NCBI GenBank assembly: GCA_013519935.1 | Contig: JACDUA010000001.1 | Span: forward strand, 123,982-187,981 | DNA length: 64,000 bases | Direction of reading: 5' to 3' | Origin: Ectothiorhodospiraceae bacterium WFHF3C12 | GTDB taxonomy: Bacteria; Pseudomonadota; Gammaproteobacteria; Nitrococcales; Nitrococcaceae | Shown: positions 46,738-54,793 of the stretch, piece after piece | Layout: every line of letters starts with the position of its first letter | How positions within the stretch are numbered: the stretch's first letter is position 1 | Notes under the pieces: model-generated | What the model was told of the DNA's origin: nothing | Database searches by the model: none | Seen by the model: the letters and a program-made list of their open reading frames with translations, nothing else | Position numbers and translations under genes: made by a program

Positions 46738-47892
46738 ATGACGAATCCCGTATATATCCGCCGGCTCGCCGCATTTCTGCCGGGCGAGCCCATCGACAAC
46801 GAGCGCATGGAATCGCTTCTGGGTCAGATCGATCAACGCCCGTCCAGGGCCCGCCGGCTGGTGCTGCGGAACAATGGCATCACCACGCGGTACTACGCCC
46901 TGGACCCGGCCACCGGTCGGCCCACCCACAATAATGCCCAGCTCACCGCCGAGGCGGTACACCTGCTCGCCGATGCCGGTCTGGATCTGGATCAGCTGGA
47001 CGTGCTCGCCTGCGGCACCAGTTCCCCGGACCAGCTCATGCCCAACCACGCGGTCATGGTCCACGGCGAGCTCGGCAACCCGCCCTGCGAGGTCTCCAGC
47101 AGTGCCGGCGTCTGTGTTGCGGGCGTCACCGCGCTGAAGTACGCGGCCATGACGATCGCCCTTGGCACCGCCCGCACCGCGGTGGCGACGGGCTCGGAGA
47201 TCGCCTCCACCTTCATGCAGGGCAAGTACTTCCGTGGCGAAAACGACGCCCGCGTCGCTGCCATGGAGCAGAATCCGGAGATCGCCTTCGAGAAGGACTT
47301 CCTGCGCTGGATGCTGTCGGACGGTGCCGGTGCCGTATGGCTGTCTCCGGATCCCGGCGATGGGCTTGCGCTGCGGCTGGACTGGATCGAGCAGCGCTCC
47401 TTCGCCAACGAGTTGCCGGCCTGCATGTACGCCGGCGCCCGCAAGCGCGAGGACGGCACCCTCGAGGGCTGGCGCGAGGTGGGCTCGATGCAGGAGGTCG
47501 TCGACGACTCCCTGTTCGCCGTCAAGCAGGACGTGCGGTTGCTCAACGAGCACATCGTCGAATACACCGTGGAGCGCATGCTGCCTTACGTTCGCGCCCG
47601 GCATCCGCTGCACCCCGCGGATGTGGACTGGTTCCTGCCCCACTACTCGTCACGCTACTTCCGCGACCGGTTGGCCGCGGGCCTGCGACGTGCCGATTTC
47701 GAAATTCCCCAGGAGCGCTGGTTCACGAATCTGCCCTGGGTGGGCAACGTGGGTTCGGCCTCCATCTACCTCATGCTCGAGGAGCTCCAGCGCAGCGGCC
47801 GCCTGCAACCCGGCCAGACCGTGTTGTGCCACGTGCCGGAGAGCGGCCGATTCTCCTCGGCGTTCATGCAGCTGACCGCCGTGACCCCATGA
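46738..47892 (+). CDS. darB: DarB/StlD-like ketosynthase (KAS III fold)
   Basis: A 384-aa FabH-fold condensing enzyme. The catalytic triad is Cys126 (SSAGVCVAGVTALKYA), His302 (WFLPHYSSRYF) and Asn337 (NLPWVGNVGSASIYL). It opens VYIRRLAAFLPGEPIDNERM and has GITTRYYALDPATGRPTHNN, as in the DarB family, which joins two 3-oxoacyl chains into a 1,3-cyclohexanedione. Its stop overlaps the next ATG by 4 bp. The acyl substrates are presumably supplied on ACP or CoA. Confidence 0.9.
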   Translation: MTNPVYIRRLAAFLPGEPIDNERMESLLGQIDQRPSRARRLVLRNNGITTRYYALDPATGRPTHNNAQLTAEAVHLLADAGLDLDQLDVLACGTSSPDQLMPNHAVMVHGELGNPPCEVSSSAGVCVAGVTALKYAAMTIALGTARTAVATGSEIASTFMQGKYFRGENDARVAAMEQNPEIAFEKDFLRWMLSDGAGAVWLSPDPGDGLALRLDWIEQRSFANELPACMYAGARKREDGTLEGWREVGSMQEVVDDSLFAVKQDVRLLNEHIVEYTVERMLPYVRARHPLHPADVDWFLPHYSSRYFRDRLAAGLRRADFEIPQERWFTNLPWVGNVGSASIYLMLEELQRSGRLQPGQTVLCHVPESGRFSSAFMQLTAVTP

Positions 47893-48299
47893 GACGCGAG
47901 CAGGTACCACAGGACGACAACCGCACCCTCGGCGGCCACCGCAAGGCGGTCTACGCCGCCGATGAACGCGGCCGCATGAGAACGGTGGAGAGCACTGGCT
48001 GGTCCGTGGAGGAGCTGGTGACGTCCATGGCCGTGGAGGAATTCGAGGAGCTGGCCCGGGACGCCCGGGCCCGCGTCCAGGATGGGCGATGCGCGCCTCT
48101 CGCCTACCATATGTACCGACGCCGCATGGACACCCAGGTCCTGGCACAGGCGGTGGGCATGATGCAGTGGCGGGTGCGGCGCCATCTGCGCCCCGGCCCC
48201 TTCAGGCGGCTTCCGCCCCGGTTGCTGCAGCGCTACGCCGAGGCCCTCGGCATGTCCGTCGAAGCACTGGTCGCCTGGCCACCGGAAGAACAGCCATGA
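47889..48299 (+). CDS. Hypothetical protein with XRE-like C-terminal helices
   Basis: A 136-aa basic protein, unrecognised as a whole. Residues 1-60 include YAADERGRMRTVESTGWSVE. The C-terminal half, LAYHMYRRRMDTQVLAQAVG, MMQWRVRRHLRPGPF and RLLQRYAEALGMSVEALVAW, looks like a helix-turn-helix of the Cro/CI type. It overlaps darB and the BtrH-like gene by 4 bp on each side, so it is made in step with them. It could be a cluster regulator or a protein-protein adaptor. Confidence 0.8.
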   Translation: MRREQVPQDDNRTLGGHRKAVYAADERGRMRTVESTGWSVEELVTSMAVEEFEELARDARARVQDGRCAPLAYHMYRRRMDTQVLAQAVGMMQWRVRRHLRPGPFRRLPPRLLQRYAEALGMSVEALVAWPPEEQP

Positions 48300-49339
48300 G
48301 CCACATCGAGTTTCAGCACCGCCATGCCGGGCACTGCGAGAGCGGTGTCATGGCCTCGCTGATGAGCCACTACGGCCTGGCACTGTCGGAGCCCATGGCC
48401 TTCGGGCTGTCCGCCGCCCTGCTCTTCGCGCATTTCCCCTTTCTGCGCATCGGCGGGGTCCCGCTGACGGCCTACCGCATGCCGCCGGGCAGCATCATCA
48501 ATGGTGTGGCCCGGGTTACAGGCGCCCACTTCGAGCGCCGCCGCTTTCGCGACCCCGACGCCGGCATGCGCGCACTTGACGCGGCGCTGGAAGCCGGGCG
48601 GCCGGTGGGCGTGCAGACCAGCGTGTACTGGCTGCCGTACTTTCCGCCAGACATGCGCTTTCACTTCAACGCCCACAATCTGGTGGTCTATGGTCGCGAC
48701 GGCGACAACTACCTGATCAGCGACCCGGTCTTCGAGGCGCCCCAGCGTTGTCCGGCCGAGGCGCTGCGCAAGGCGCGGTTCGTCCGAGGCGCTTTCGCCC
48801 CACGCGGGCTCATGTACTGGCCCCGCCGGGTTCCGTCGTCCTTCGACCAGCGCCGCGCCGTGCGCAAGGCTGTGGCACGAACACTCAACATCATGACGCG
48901 TGCGCCCGTGCCGTGGGTCGGCACCCGGGCGATCCGGCGGCTGGCCACCCACATCGAGCGCCTGGGCCGCCGCGCCGATCCCCGTTACACGCGCTACCTG
49001 GTCGGCAGCATCATCCGGATGCAGGAAGAAATCGGCACCGGCGGCGGCGGATTCCGCTTCATGTATGCCTCCTTCCTGCAGGAAGCGGCTGAAGCCCTGG
49101 ATGCGCCGGATCTGTCAGTCTGTGCCGAAGCAATGAATGACGCCGGCGACCGGTGGCGGCTGTTCGCCCTGGCCGGGGCCCGTTTCATCCGCGACCGGAA
49201 TGAAGCCGGCACCGGCGAGCTGGCCGAAGCCCTGCGCCACTGCGCCGATCAGGAAGAGACGGTCTATTCGATGCTGCGGGAGTGGCTGCGGGGCCGCCCG
49301 GTGCCCACCGCCCGGGTGGGAACGGTCTCCGGAGACTGA
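48296..49339 (+). CDS. BtrH N-terminal domain protein, predicted ACP-linked acyltransferase
   Basis: A 347-aa protein whose N-terminal half matches the BtrH/peptidase-like fold: HAGHCESGVMASLMSHYG (probable nucleophile Cys14), then FHFNAHNLVVYGRDGDNYLI and SDPVFE (probable His and Asp). The C-terminal half is helical, as in the DUF4872 partner domain. In butirosin biosynthesis BtrH moves an acyl group from an acyl carrier protein to an amine. An ACP lies in the facing operon, supporting a similar acyl-transfer role; the acceptor is unknown. Confidence 0.85.
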   Translation: MSHIEFQHRHAGHCESGVMASLMSHYGLALSEPMAFGLSAALLFAHFPFLRIGGVPLTAYRMPPGSIINGVARVTGAHFERRRFRDPDAGMRALDAALEAGRPVGVQTSVYWLPYFPPDMRFHFNAHNLVVYGRDGDNYLISDPVFEAPQRCPAEALRKARFVRGAFAPRGLMYWPRRVPSSFDQRRAVRKAVARTLNIMTRAPVPWVGTRAIRRLATHIERLGRRADPRYTRYLVGSIIRMQEEIGTGGGGFRFMYASFLQEAAEALDAPDLSVCAEAMNDAGDRWRLFALAGARFIRDRNEAGTGELAEALRHCADQEETVYSMLREWLRGRPVPTARVGTVSGD

Positions 49340-49353
49340 CTGCGGCCCTTGCT

Positions 49354-50169
49354 CTAGCGCGCGCGGGTGACGCGGACCAGCGCTCGGCGGCCGTCGGCGC
49401 CTGCGGAGACATGTGCCATTTGCGCGCCGGCGGGGCCGTTGCGCAGGAACCCGCACCAGTGGGCCGCGGCAGCCGTATCGTGGGCCGGTACCCCGCCATT
49501 CTGACCCGGCGTTCGGATAACCACATCGACTCCCGCGCCCTGTAGGACAGCCTCCAGCTCGGCCTCGTCGGCGCAATACACGGGCGGCTCGATCCAGCCC
49601 AGCACGGGCCCGTCACCAATGCGCAGCCAGTGGCTGCCCTCACCGACCGGCGCGTCCGGCGGGCACCCGACGCGCCGGCGATGCGCGTCCAGCGGCCAGA
49701 CCAGCTCGTCCACCGCGCCCAGCAACGCGGCGCCATGACCGGCATGTTCCTCCGCCGCGATCTGCAGTGCCGCCTCCGCCGGGAAGTCCAGCTGTGAAAC
49801 CGTGGTATTGGCGGACTCCGCCCCCAGGCTCTGGGCCAGGTAGAAGCCCGCCATGTTGCCCGCGAGATTGATGAACTGGAACGGCATCGGTGGCAGGCCC
49901 CGGCCGACCACGGACTCCACCATCTCCGTCGTATCGGCGATATTGCCCTGCCCCGTGGCAATGACGATGGGCTGGGTGCTCCGCCACGCGGCAGCATCGC
50001 CCTGACGGCAGCGGTGAGCGCCGATCAGCGCGAGCTGGATGAACCGGTTGATGCGCCGGAAGCGTTGTCCCTCGGTGGCTTCACTGACCCAGGCGCCCAG
50101 GTCCACGGGCGCTTCCTCCGCCGCCAGTGTCAGGGAATAGGCGCTCGTCACCGGCAGGGCACGGCTCAT
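49354..50169 (-). CDS. Ketosynthase-like protein without the active-site Cys (chain-length-factor type)
   Basis: A 271-aa protein related to the N-terminal half of beta-ketoacyl synthases: FQFINLAGNMAGFYLAQSLG, then NTTVSQLDFPAEAALQIAAE (121-140), where a true KS has TVxxACxSS. The Cys position is Asp128, and no HGT or KxxxGH histidine motifs follow. This is the pattern of standalone 'beta-ketoacyl synthase chain length factor' proteins (PF13723-like) that pair with a KS. Its ATG overlaps the stop of the FabF-like gene by 4 bp, supporting a heterodimer. Confidence 0.82.
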   Translation of the reverse strand: MSRALPVTSAYSLTLAAEEAPVDLGAWVSEATEGQRFRRINRFIQLALIGAHRCRQGDAAAWRSTQPIVIATGQGNIADTTEMVESVVGRGLPPMPFQFINLAGNMAGFYLAQSLGAESANTTVSQLDFPAEAALQIAAEEHAGHGAALLGAVDELVWPLDAHRRRVGCPPDAPVGEGSHWLRIGDGPVLGWIEPPVYCADEAELEAVLQGAGVDVVIRTPGQNGGVPAHDTAAAAHWCGFLRNGPAGAQMAHVSAGADGRRALVRVTRAR

Positions 50170-51314
50170 GACGCGTACCTCAGAACCAGGCTCGTGTTGT
50201 TCCCGCCGAAGCCGAAGTAGTTCAGCAGGTAAAAACCGTCGCCGGCGGGCCGGTTCGATTCCAGCGGCTCGATGCCCAGCTCGGAATCCATCTCGGTGAA
50301 GCCGGCCGTGGCGGGCAGAAAGCCGGCCTTGAGCACGCTGACCAGGGCCGCCGTCTCCAGGGCCCCGCAGGCGCCCAGCGTATGTCCCAGATGGCCTTTC
50401 ATCGAAGTGAAAGGCGGCACGCCATCGCCGAAGGTCAGTCGCATTCCCGCGCCCTCGGCCTCATCGTTGCTCGGCGTGCTGGTGCCATGAGCCTTGATGG
50501 CGGTAACGTCGCTGGCAGGGATTCGGGCCTCGTCGAGGGCCGACTGCATCACCGCGGCGATAGCGTCCGGACGCGAATTGGTGGCACTGGAAGTATCGCA
50601 ACGGTTGGCCCCGCCATGGAACTGCACCGCCTGCCCCGCCCCGGCACGCCCAAGCACCAACGCGCCCACGCCCTCGCCGAGCACCAGCCCGTCCCGGCCG
50701 GCATCGAACGGCCGTGCACCCGTGTCCGAGATGAGCATCAAGGAAGCGAATCCCAGCAGCGACATCCGGTTATAGGACTCGGTACCCAGAATGAGCGCGG
50801 TCTCGAGCTCACCGCGGGCGATCATGCGCGCGGCGTAGAGCGCGGCGTTCGCGCTGGAGGAGCAGGCCGTGTTGAAGGTCAGGCGTGGCCCGCCGAGTCC
50901 GAGCCGCCGGGCCAGCACGTCGGCCACCACGCCGTATCCCGATCGCTCGCCCCCCATGGGCACGGCGTCCGGGTCCTTCTTCCGGGCCTCGTGGTAAGCC
51001 ACTTCGCAGTCGCCGATCTGCAGGGAGGAGCTGCCCAGAAACAGTCCCATGCCGGCGCGCCGGGAACCGACCAGGCCGGCCTCGCGCAATGCCTGCTCGG
51101 CGGCGGCGTCCATCATGTCCGGCAGGCTCGGCGCCCCGGCAACGCCCCGGTATGGCAGGCGCTTGCCGTCCTCCAGCTCCCCGGCTCCCACCCACGACAC
51201 CTCGGGTGGCTCACTGGCGAGCGCCGTCACGTGAGCCTGGCTGCCGGTTCCCAGGTGAGAGACCATACCGGTGCCGAGAACGCTGGCGATTCCCTGATTG
51301 CTCGCTGCGGCCAT
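50166..51314 (-). CDS. Beta-ketoacyl synthase, FabF-like
   Basis: A 382-aa condensing enzyme with the complete triad: Cys151 (LTFNTACSSSANA), His276 (AIKAHGTSTPSNDEAEG) and His308 (SMKGHLGHTLGACG). The terminal LLNYFGFGGNNTSLVLRYAS is also typical. It is shorter than FabF (about 410 aa), mainly at the N-terminus. It follows the ACP gene by 1 bp and overlaps the CLF-like gene, so the three should be made together. Confidence 0.93.
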   Translation of the reverse strand: MAAASNQGIASVLGTGMVSHLGTGSQAHVTALASEPPEVSWVGAGELEDGKRLPYRGVAGAPSLPDMMDAAAEQALREAGLVGSRRAGMGLFLGSSSLQIGDCEVAYHEARKKDPDAVPMGGERSGYGVVADVLARRLGLGGPRLTFNTACSSSANAALYAARMIARGELETALILGTESYNRMSLLGFASLMLISDTGARPFDAGRDGLVLGEGVGALVLGRAGAGQAVQFHGGANRCDTSSATNSRPDAIAAVMQSALDEARIPASDVTAIKAHGTSTPSNDEAEGAGMRLTFGDGVPPFTSMKGHLGHTLGACGALETAALVSVLKAGFLPATAGFTEMDSELGIEPLESNRPAGDGFYLLNYFGFGGNNTSLVLRYAS

Positions 51315-51315
51315 G

Positions 51316-51582
51316 CTACTCGGGTTGCAGAAAGTCGGCGAGACCGTTCACCGAGGTCATTACACGGCGCATTTCCTTGGGATCTGCGATGCGCACCGAG
51401 AACTCCTTCTGGAGCGCCATGGATACCTGAAGGCCATCCAGCGAATCCAGCTGCAGCTCGGATTCTTCGCCGAAAAGGGGCGCATCGTCGGCGATGTCCG
51501 CCGGTGCCACGTCCTTGTCGCATTCCTGGATGATGAGCGCCTTGAGGCGGTGTTTGAGATCAGCGTCCTCGGAGCCTCGCAT
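51316..51582 (-). CDS. Acyl carrier protein
   Basis: An 88-aa ACP with phosphopantetheine attachment Ser47 in LQLDSLDGLQ, preceded by DDAPLFGEESELQ, and a final helix ending in SVNGLADFLQPE. It opens MRGSEDADLKHRLKALIIQE. A GTG one codon upstream is also possible. Placement between the ABC permease and the ketosynthase marks it as the dedicated carrier of this locus rather than the housekeeping AcpP. Confidence 0.9.
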   Translation of the reverse strand: MRGSEDADLKHRLKALIIQECDKDVAPADIADDAPLFGEESELQLDSLDGLQVSMALQKEFSVRIADPKEMRRVMTSVNGLADFLQPE

Positions 51583-51589
51583 TACGACT

Positions 51590-52783
51590 TTACCGTTCGC
51601 TCGTGAATCGTTTCGCGGCCAGCACCAGGCAAAGCACACCCAGCGCCGCAAGGGCCGCGGTCTCGGGCAATACCGCCTGCCATCCGCGGTCGCGCAGCAG
51701 AATGTCCCAGAAGCCTTCCAGCCCCCACGACATCGGCGAGAGCACGGTGAAGGCCTGAACGTCCGGGGCCATGACCGCCTTCGGCACCATGACGCCACCC
51801 ACCGCTCCCATGACCAGGTTGGCCACGCCGGCGAAGGTCGTCGCCTGCACCGTGGTGCCCGCCATGACCGATATTAACAGCGCGTAACCGATGGCGGCGA
51901 TGCTGGTGCCGGAGCCGATGAGCCAGAGGCCCACGCTGCTGCCGCCCAGACTGAGCCTGTCGCCGCCGAGCAGCGGCACCAGCCATGCACCGACGGCGAG
52001 CATGATACCCATTTGCGCCATATTGACCAGGTAGTAAGGCAGAATCTTGCCACCGAACACCACACCGGATGGCACGTTCATCAGCTTCAGCCGCTGGGCA
52101 CTGCCCTGCTGACGCTCGACGATGAACACCGTGGATATCGGTATGACCACGAAGAACATGGCAAAGACCAGCCATGCGGGCACGTTCTGCTGGACGGCGT
52201 TGGGCAGCCGCCCCGTCCGGGCCCCGCCGCCCGACGTCACGGCCACCGGCAGCTCCGCCGCGGAGCCCGCACTGGCTGCCATGCCCAGGCCCGGCGTGGC
52301 GGCGATCAGGCGTTCCACCCGCAGGGTCTGCAGGGCACGCGCCACGGCCATCTCCAGCGCCGTCCGCCGGAACGCCGTGATTGCCGGATCGACGAACAGC
52401 TCGACCACCGCGCCGTCGGGGGCACGGCCGCTTTCCACCCATTCGGCGAGGCCCGGACGAACCACTATGGCGTAGGACAGCCGTCCGCTCGCAACGGCCG
52501 CGCCCAGGCCCTCCCCGTCACCCTCGATCCGCTCGGGGTGAATACCGTCGGTCTGCCGCAGGGTATCGATGAACAACTGGGCCGTCGGGGTGCCGGAGAG
52601 ATCCGCCAGTGGCACGCTCACCGATTCACTGAGCCGCTCCTCGAAGCTGCCCTTCAGCGCCAGGGACATGGTCAGGATGAACACCGCCGGCAGCGCGAAG
52701 AGCACCACGAGACCCTGCCAGTCCCGGCGCAGTACCCGCAGTTCCTTCTCAGTCGCGCTCAGCAGACGCCGCATCTTCTTCAT
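51590..52783 (-). CDS. ABC-2 type transporter permease
   Basis: A 397-aa permease: one N-terminal TM (LVVLFALPAVFILTMSLALK), a large extracytoplasmic domain (about 50-210), and five C-terminal TMs (VPAWLVFAMFFVVIPISTVF, YYLVNMAQMGIMLAVGAWLV and following). This is the ABC-2 topology of YhhJ/DrrB-like exporters. Its start overlaps the ATPase gene by about 35 bp. It lies 7 bp before the ACP gene. Confidence 0.92.
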   Translation of the reverse strand: MKKMRRLLSATEKELRVLRRDWQGLVVLFALPAVFILTMSLALKGSFEERLSESVSVPLADLSGTPTAQLFIDTLRQTDGIHPERIEGDGEGLGAAVASGRLSYAIVVRPGLAEWVESGRAPDGAVVELFVDPAITAFRRTALEMAVARALQTLRVERLIAATPGLGMAASAGSAAELPVAVTSGGGARTGRLPNAVQQNVPAWLVFAMFFVVIPISTVFIVERQQGSAQRLKLMNVPSGVVFGGKILPYYLVNMAQMGIMLAVGAWLVPLLGGDRLSLGGSSVGLWLIGSGTSIAAIGYALLISVMAGTTVQATTFAGVANLVMGAVGGVMVPKAVMAPDVQAFTVLSPMSWGLEGFWDILLRDRGWQAVLPETAALAALGVLCLVLAAKRFTSER

Positions 52784-53708
52784 CCCAGCTTCGCCCGCTC
52801 AGGCGCAGGTAGACGTCCTCCAGTCGCGGTCGCCCGAAATCGAAGCCGGCGACTCTCGCCCCGCAGGTTCCGGCCAGATCACGGACCCGGGCCAGCACCT
52901 CGACGGGCTCCCCGGCCGCGAGCTCCAGCTCTCCCGCCGCCGGTAGCCAGCTGGCCTCCGGGAAGCACCGGCGCAGCCCCTCACCCAGGGCCTCGCCACC
53001 GCCGGCCAGGCGCACCTGCAGCCGGCTCTCCGAGTAGCGCTCCAGCAGCGCGGCCAGGGAATCCTGCACGAGAATACGGCCCGACTCGATGATCGCGACC
53101 GTGTCGCATAACTGCTGCACCTCGTCCATGTAGTGGGAGGTGTAGATCACGGTCATGCCCTGATCCCGCAGATCCCGGATACGTTCGAGGATGTAGTGGC
53201 GGGAATGGGGGTCTATCCCCACCGTGGGCTCGTCCAGACATAGCAGCTTCGGGTCGTTGAGCAATCCGATGGCCAGGTTGAGCCGCCGTTTGAGCCCGCC
53301 GGAGAGCCGCTCGGCGCGCACCTCCGCGTACTCGCCGATCTGAACCGTCTCCATGGCCGTGGCGATACGCCGTGCCGCGGCCTCGCGGCGCAGCCCCATG
53401 ACCCCGGCATAGAATCGCAGGTTTTCCGCCACCGTCAGCATGGGATAGAACGCCAGCGCCTGGGGCACGAAGCCGAGGACGTCCCCCAGCCGGCCCCGCC
53501 AGGCCCCCAGAGGCCGATCCGCCAGGTGGATCTCGCCGGAATCGGCCCTGAGCAGCCCCGCCAGCACCGACAGCAGCGTGGTCTTGCCGGCGCCGTTCGG
53601 TCCCAGCAGACCGAAGATGCTGCCCCGCTGGATGTCCAGGCTGACGTCATCCAGCGCCGGGCGGCGCCCGCCGGGGTATCGCTTGCTAAGGTGTCGGATC
53701 GAAATCAT
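52749..53708 (-). CDS. ABC transporter ATP-binding protein
   Basis: A 319-aa ATPase: Walker A LLGPNGAGKTT (about 34-44), signature LSGGLKRRLNLA, Walker B LLCLDEPTVGIDP, and a C-terminal accessory region typical of drug- or lipid-exporting ABC-2 systems (DrrA/CcmA type). ATG 53708 (MISIRHLSKRYPGG) is preferred over the frame from 53741. It is the first gene of the minus-strand operon and overlaps the permease gene. Confidence 0.94.
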   Translation of the reverse strand: MISIRHLSKRYPGGRRPALDDVSLDIQRGSIFGLLGPNGAGKTTLLSVLAGLLRADSGEIHLADRPLGAWRGRLGDVLGFVPQALAFYPMLTVAENLRFYAGVMGLRREAAARRIATAMETVQIGEYAEVRAERLSGGLKRRLNLAIGLLNDPKLLCLDEPTVGIDPHSRHYILERIRDLRDQGMTVIYTSHYMDEVQQLCDTVAIIESGRILVQDSLAALLERYSESRLQVRLAGGGEALGEGLRRCFPEASWLPAAGELELAAGEPVEVLARVRDLAGTCGARVAGFDFGRPRLEDVYLRLSGRSWDEEDAASAERD

Positions 53709-53927
53709 GGGTCTCCGCGACGTATCGTGCCGCTCAATCACGCGGCCGTCACCGCAAACACGGCCTCGCTCACGCAGCTCTCCTGGTCTGCGTCAGGGCA
53801 ATGACTCGGGCGGGCACGGCTCACGGCACCGCTTGCCGGCATGACTCGCCGTTCCGCGGCCGTGGGCGCTGATCTGCGGGCCGGGCCGCTGCGGCATTGT
53901 GCCAAATGGCGGGGCGGATTGCAGAGC

Positions 53928-53950
53928 GGGCGGGGCGTATCGGGGCGGGG
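53928..53950 (+). other. Potential G-quadruplex motif
   Basis: Four runs of three or four G (53928-53930, 53932-53935, 53942-53945, 53947-53950) are separated by loops of 1, 6 and 1 nt, satisfying the G3+ N1-7 pattern. It lies between the ABC operon and the yceI terminator. Confidence 0.35.
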
Positions 53951-53954
53951 CGCA

Positions 53955-53981
53955 CAAAAAAGCCGGCTCCAGGGCCGGCTT
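53955..53981 (-). terminator. Rho-independent terminator of yceI
   Basis: AGCCGGC (53961-53967) pairs with GCCGGCT (53974-53980) across 6 nt, with A-T extension at the base. On the minus strand seven U follow (A 53955-53961). It lies 23 bp after the yceI stop. Confidence 0.88.
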
Positions 53982-54003
53982 CCGGGTGCTTCGAATGATG
54001 CCT

Positions 54004-54573
54004 CTACTGCCTGACCGCCTCCGCCTCGATGCGGATGTCGATCTCGTCGCTGATGGCCGGCACGAACTTGGTCATGCCAAAGTCCGATCGCTTGACCGTC
54101 GTGATGGCATTGAATCCGCAGACCTGATCACCGCTCATCGGGTGCTCGCCGCAGTTGATGCTGTTGACGTGGAGTGTCACGCGCTTCGTGGTGCCCAGCA
54201 TCGTGAGGTTGCCCGTGACGGTCGCGCTGTCCTCGCCCTGAAAATACACGTTCTCCGATTTGTAGGTGATGGTCGGGTATTCGGAGACGTTGAAGAAATC
54301 CGCGCTGCGCAGGTGCTCGTCGCGCTTGTCGTGGCCTGTGTCTATGGACGCCGTCTGGATCGTGATATCCACGGCGGAATCGCCGCCCTCCCGGTCCATG
54401 ACGATGGTCCCGGTCGTCTCATTGAAACGCCCGTGCATGGTGGAGAAGCCAAGGTGGCTGACGGTGAAGTTGGGATAGGTATGGGATGAATCGATTTTGT
54501 ACGTATCCGCCGCTGCAGCCAGACCCGGGGCGGCCAAGAGCGCAAGTGCGAACCCAGCGAAAATTATTCTCAT
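54004..54573 (-). CDS. YceI family protein, periplasmic
   Basis: A 189-aa lipocalin-like protein: signal peptide (FAGFALALLAAPGLAAAADT) and the YceI signature YKIDSSHTYPNFTVSHLGFS, GRFNETTGTIVMD, FFNVSEYPTITYKS, VTGNLTMLGTTKRVTLHV. YceI proteins bind isoprenoid-like lipids in the periplasm, for example polyprenyl chains. AGGAG lies 9 nt ahead of ATG 54573. Followed by a terminator; apparently monocistronic. Confidence 0.95.
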   Translation of the reverse strand: MRIIFAGFALALLAAPGLAAAADTYKIDSSHTYPNFTVSHLGFSTMHGRFNETTGTIVMDREGGDSAVDITIQTASIDTGHDKRDEHLRSADFFNVSEYPTITYKSENVYFQGEDSATVTGNLTMLGTTKRVTLHVNSINCGEHPMSGDQVCGFNAITTVKRSDFGMTKFVPAISDEIDIRIEAEAVRQ

Positions 54574-54758
54574 GCCGTCATGCTCCTGTGTTTTGCGTTG
54601 ATGTCGCTACACTCGACAGCGCCAATGTGGGACTGCGACGGGAATCGCTCAAGCCTGACCGCGCCTCATCGCGTCGCCGCGGGCGAAACACTGCGTTTCC
54701 GGCGCCGGTGGCAGGCACGCGCAGTCCGCGGCCTGCCGTGGAGCGGCGACCGTGCAAT

Positions 54759-54780
54759 GCCCGCCTCCGCGAAGGCGGGC
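54759..54780 (-). terminator. Hairpin after the small basic ORF
   Basis: GCCCGCCT (54759-54766) pairs with AGGCGGGC (54773-54780) across 6 nt, 13 bp after the stop of the 83-aa ORF on the minus strand. No U-run follows, so it is a weak candidate. Confidence 0.3.
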
Positions 54781-54793
54781 GCGGTATGGAGCC

